In this document: positions 6,801 through 8,279 of the stretch, in pieces
Numbering within the stretch: the first letter of the stretch is position 1
Layout of the letters: each line of letters begins with the position of its first letter
Translations under genes and position numbers: made by a program
The notes under the pieces: model-generated
What the model saw: the letters and a program-made list of their open reading frames with translations, nothing else
The model's database searches: none
What the model was told of the DNA's origin: nothing
Assembly (NCBI GenBank): GCA_009926195.1
Contig: RFPK01000076.1
Span: 1-8,279, forward strand
Origin: Synechococcaceae bacterium WB4_1_0192
Lineage (GTDB): Bacteria; Cyanobacteriota; Cyanobacteriia; PCC-6307; Cyanobiaceae
Reading direction: 5' to 3'
Length of the DNA stretch: 8,279 bases

Positions 6801-8279
6801 ATCGATCGGCGGGTTGGTGACCTGGGCGAAGCGCTGCTTGAAGTAGTCGTACAGCAGGTGCGGCTTATCGGAGAGCACCGCCAGGGGAATGTCGTCGCCC
6901 ATGCAGTAGGTGGGCTCCTTGGCGGCACCGGCCATGTCCTCGATCACCAGATCGAAGTCCTCGGCGGTGAAGCCGAAGGCGGTCTGCTGCTGGAGCAGGT
7001 CCAGGTCGCCCAGCTGGCGCTCCTGGGTCCAGGGCTGGACGGCGAGGCTGCGGCGGTTCTCGGCCAGCCACTGGCCGTAGGGGTGGCGGGAGGCCACCTC
7101 GGCCTTCACCTCCCAGTTGCGCAGCAGGCGACCGTTCTCCAGGTCCACCGCCAGCATCTGACCGGGGCCGAGACGGCCCTTCTCGATGATGCGGCTCTCC
7201 TCCAGCTCGACAACGCCGGTTTCGCTGCCCATCACCACGAAGCCGTCGCTGGTGATGCAGTAGCGGGCCGGGCGCAGACCATTGCGATCCAGGGTGGCGC
7301 CGACGCTGCGGCCATCGGCGAACACCAGCAGAGCCGGACCGTCCCAGGACTCCTGGGTGCAGGCCGAATACTCATAGAAGGCCTGGATCTCGGGCCTGTC
7401 CACCAGCTCCGGCTGGTCGCGGAAGGCTTCCGGCACCAGCGTCAGCAGGCTTTCGGTGATCGGACGACCGCTGCGCACCAGGAGTTCGAGGGTGGCGTCG
7501 AGGTTGGCCGAGTCGCTGAAGGCGGGGTTGACCACCGGCTTGAGGTCAGCAGCCGCCTCACCCCAGACCGCATCAAGGTTGGCCTCGGAGGCGCGGGCCC
7601 AGTTGATATTGCCCAGCAGGGTGTTGATTTCGCCGTTGTGGCCGAGCAGGCGCATCGGCTGAGCCAGGGGCCAGCGGGGCAGGGTGTTGGTGCTGAAGCG
7701 GCGGTGGTACACCGCAAAGCTCACGGCGAAGCGCTCGTCGCGCAGGTCGGCGTAAAAAGCAGAGAGCACCTCCGAGCGCACCATGCCCTTGTAGACGAGG
7801 GTGCGGCTGCTGAGGGAGGCGAAGTAGAGATCGCTCGGGCCGGGGCCCCAGGCCTCGCGGGCCCGGTCGCCGCAACGGCGACGCAGGCGGAACAACAGCG
7901 CCTCGAGGGCATCATCAGCGACATCGGCCGCGAGCAGCCACTGCTCGATCACCGGGGCCGTACCACGGGCCAGGGGACCCAGCACCGCGGGATCCACCGG
8001 CACCACACGCCAGCCAAGGCTGCGCAGCCCGAGCGCTGCAGCCTCCTCGGCGCAGAACCCCCGGGCCTGATCACGACGGGCGTCGTCAGCCGGCAGGAAG
8101 ACCATGCCCAGGCCACGGGATGGGCCGGCGGCGGTGGCTTCAGGCCAGACGGCTTCGAGATAGGTCCAGGGGATGCCGCAGAGCACACCGGCGCCATCGC
8201 CCGAGTCGCCGTCGCCACCGCAACCGCCGCGATGCTCCATGCAATCGAGCCCGCGCAGCGCCTGCTGCAGCAGCCAGTG
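3819..8279 (-). CDS. gltS: Ferredoxin-dependent glutamate synthase, large single subunit (N-terminus outside window)
   Basis: This enzyme makes two glutamates from glutamine and 2-oxoglutarate using reduced ferredoxin: the second half of the GS-GOGAT ammonium assimilation cycle. The frame stays open past the internal Met at 8240 to the edge (HWLLQQALRGLDC precedes MEHRGGCGGDGDSGDGAG), so about 1486 residues are visible and a few tens are missing, including the catalytic Cys1. Numbering from Met 8240: glutaminase domain to about 410 (RRFSTNT; GHNGEINTLLGN); central domain about 425-730; FMN-binding synthase barrel about 800-1180 (GGMSLGALSREAHE, GGKSNSGEGGEDPARF, KVAQGAKPGEGGQLPG, ISGHDGGTGASPLSS). 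The 3Fe-4S ligands are C1098, C1104 and C1109 (CX5CX4C in CIMARVCHTNNCPVG). A GXGXG beta-helix domain lies near 1230-1450 (GNTCLYGATGGEVFALG). Between GGEDPARF and SAIKQIASGRFGVT there is an extra segment (about 875-905) absent from the NADPH enzyme; this ferredoxin loop identifies the type. Also named glsF or glu in cyanobacteria. It overlaps the transporter gene at its 3' end. Confidence 0.96.
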   Translation of the reverse strand, partial: HWLLQQALRGLDCMEHRGGCGGDGDSGDGAGVLCGIPWTYLEAVWPEATAAGPSRGLGMVFLPADDARRDQARGFCAEEAAALGLRSLGWRVVPVDPAVLGPLARGTAPVIEQWLLAADVADDALEALLFRLRRRCGDRAREAWGPGPSDLYFASLSSRTLVYKGMVRSEVLSAFYADLRDERFAVSFAVYHRRFSTNTLPRWPLAQPMRLLGHNGEINTLLGNINWARASEANLDAVWGEAAADLKPVVNPAFSDSANLDATLELLVRSGRPITESLLTLVPEAFRDQPELVDRPEIQAFYEYSACTQESWDGPALLVFADGRSVGATLDRNGLRPARYCITSDGFVVMGSETGVVELEESRIIEKGRLGPGQMLAVDLENGRLLRNWEVKAEVASRHPYGQWLAENRRSLAVQPWTQERQLGDLDLLQQQTAFGFTAEDFDLVIEDMAGAAKEPTYCMGDDIPLAVLSDKPHLLYDYFKQRFAQVTNPPIDPLREKLVMSLEMHLGRRGSPLRPEAAAAAVLHLSSPILNEAELAALGGHGLPLSTLSTLLPVADGPNALAAAVERLKGEAEAAVRAGSQILVLSDRGITATSTYISPLLAVGAVHHHLLNLGLRLQTSLVVDTAQCWSTHHLACLIGYGASAVCPWLTWETARHWLAQPKVQTNIQRGKLPALTADQVQANVRKALEDGLRKILSKIGISLLASYHGAQIFEAIGIGADLIELAFKGTTSRVAGLSLSELASETLSFHAKAFPELNRTKLEFMGFVQYRTGGEYHLNSPEMAKALHAAVEAGPGYDHFSTYKTILENRPVTALRDLLELKPAAAPLPLDQVESVESICERFCTGGMSLGALSREAHEVLAIAMNRIGGKSNSGEGGEDPARFHPLSDVDGEGRSATLPTIKGLRNGDTACSAIKQIASGRFGVTPEYLRSGRQLEIKVAQGAKPGEGGQLPGPKVDPYIAWLRNSKAGVALISPPPHHDIYSIEDLAQLIHDLHQVHPAARVSVKLVAEIGIGTIAAGVAKANADVIQISGHDGGTGASPLSSIKHAGGPWELGLTEVHRALLENGLRDRVLLRADGGLKTGWDVIIAALLGAEEYGFGSIAMIAEGCIMARVCHTNNCPVGVATQKEALRKRFTGIPEHVVNFFLYVAEEVRQLLSVLGVARLEDLIGRTEFLQPRTVRLAKTSALDLSCLLEPIAAAADRSWLQHASEAHGNGVILEDQLLADAELLAAIEGHGHLARTLPIINTDRSVGARLGGEIAARHGNKGFQGQLDLTFTGAAGQSFGAFNVQGMNLRLVGEANDYVGKGINGGRVTLVPPAGGLDPGSQVILGNTCLYGATGGEVFALGRAGERFAVRNSGARTVVEGAGDHCCEYMTGGVVVVLGSTGRNVAAGMTGGVAFILDEGGGLTERVNREIVAICELTTPEQEAILQPLLQAHHEATGSSKAAEILADWSTWKGRFKVLVPPSEKATVGLAEREAVAA

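Overview
The window is GC-rich (roughly two-thirds G+C by eye) and reads as picocyanobacterial DNA of the Synechococcus/Cyanobium type. The evidence is a CbiG–CobJ fusion, a ferredoxin-dependent glutamate synthase with the ferredoxin-loop insertion, a cyanobacterial-type lipoyl synthase, and little use of Shine-Dalgarno sites. I did not spot an intact HIP1 octamer (GCGATCGC), which fits the marine or small-celled Synechococcus lineage better than HIP1-rich cyanobacteria. The genus is an inference.

Layout, left to right. (1) Positions 1 to about 298, minus strand: a piece of a type I restriction enzyme HsdR subunit, cut by the window edge on its C-terminal side and broken off on its N-terminal side. 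(2) About 294 to 1679, plus strand: a 5'-truncated cbiG–cobJ fusion for cobalamin (B12) ring synthesis; the CobJ methyltransferase half is whole, but the CbiG half has lost its N-terminal domain. (3) 1690-1763, minus: tRNA-Pro(CGG). (4) 1878-2747, plus: lipA. (5) 2751-2951, minus: a 66-residue protein I do not recognise. (6) 3116-3829, minus: a YhhQ/Vut_1-family membrane transporter, probably for queuosine precursors. (7) 3819 to the right edge, minus: nearly all of ferredoxin-dependent glutamate synthase (GltS/GlsF), lacking only its extreme N-terminus. The two genes in (6) and (7) overlap by 11 bases and look co-transcribed.

Most of the content is core metabolism: B12 synthesis, lipoylation, nitrogen assimilation, tRNA modification and a tRNA. 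The only accessory-type sequence is the hsdR piece. The most notable point is the join at about 290-300, where two unrelated genes lose homology within a few bases of each other, both with their 5' ends missing. That is a real rearrangement or, at least as likely, a chimeric assembly join. I found no CRISPR array, transposase, toxin-antitoxin pair or phage gene, and I do not see an undescribed system here.
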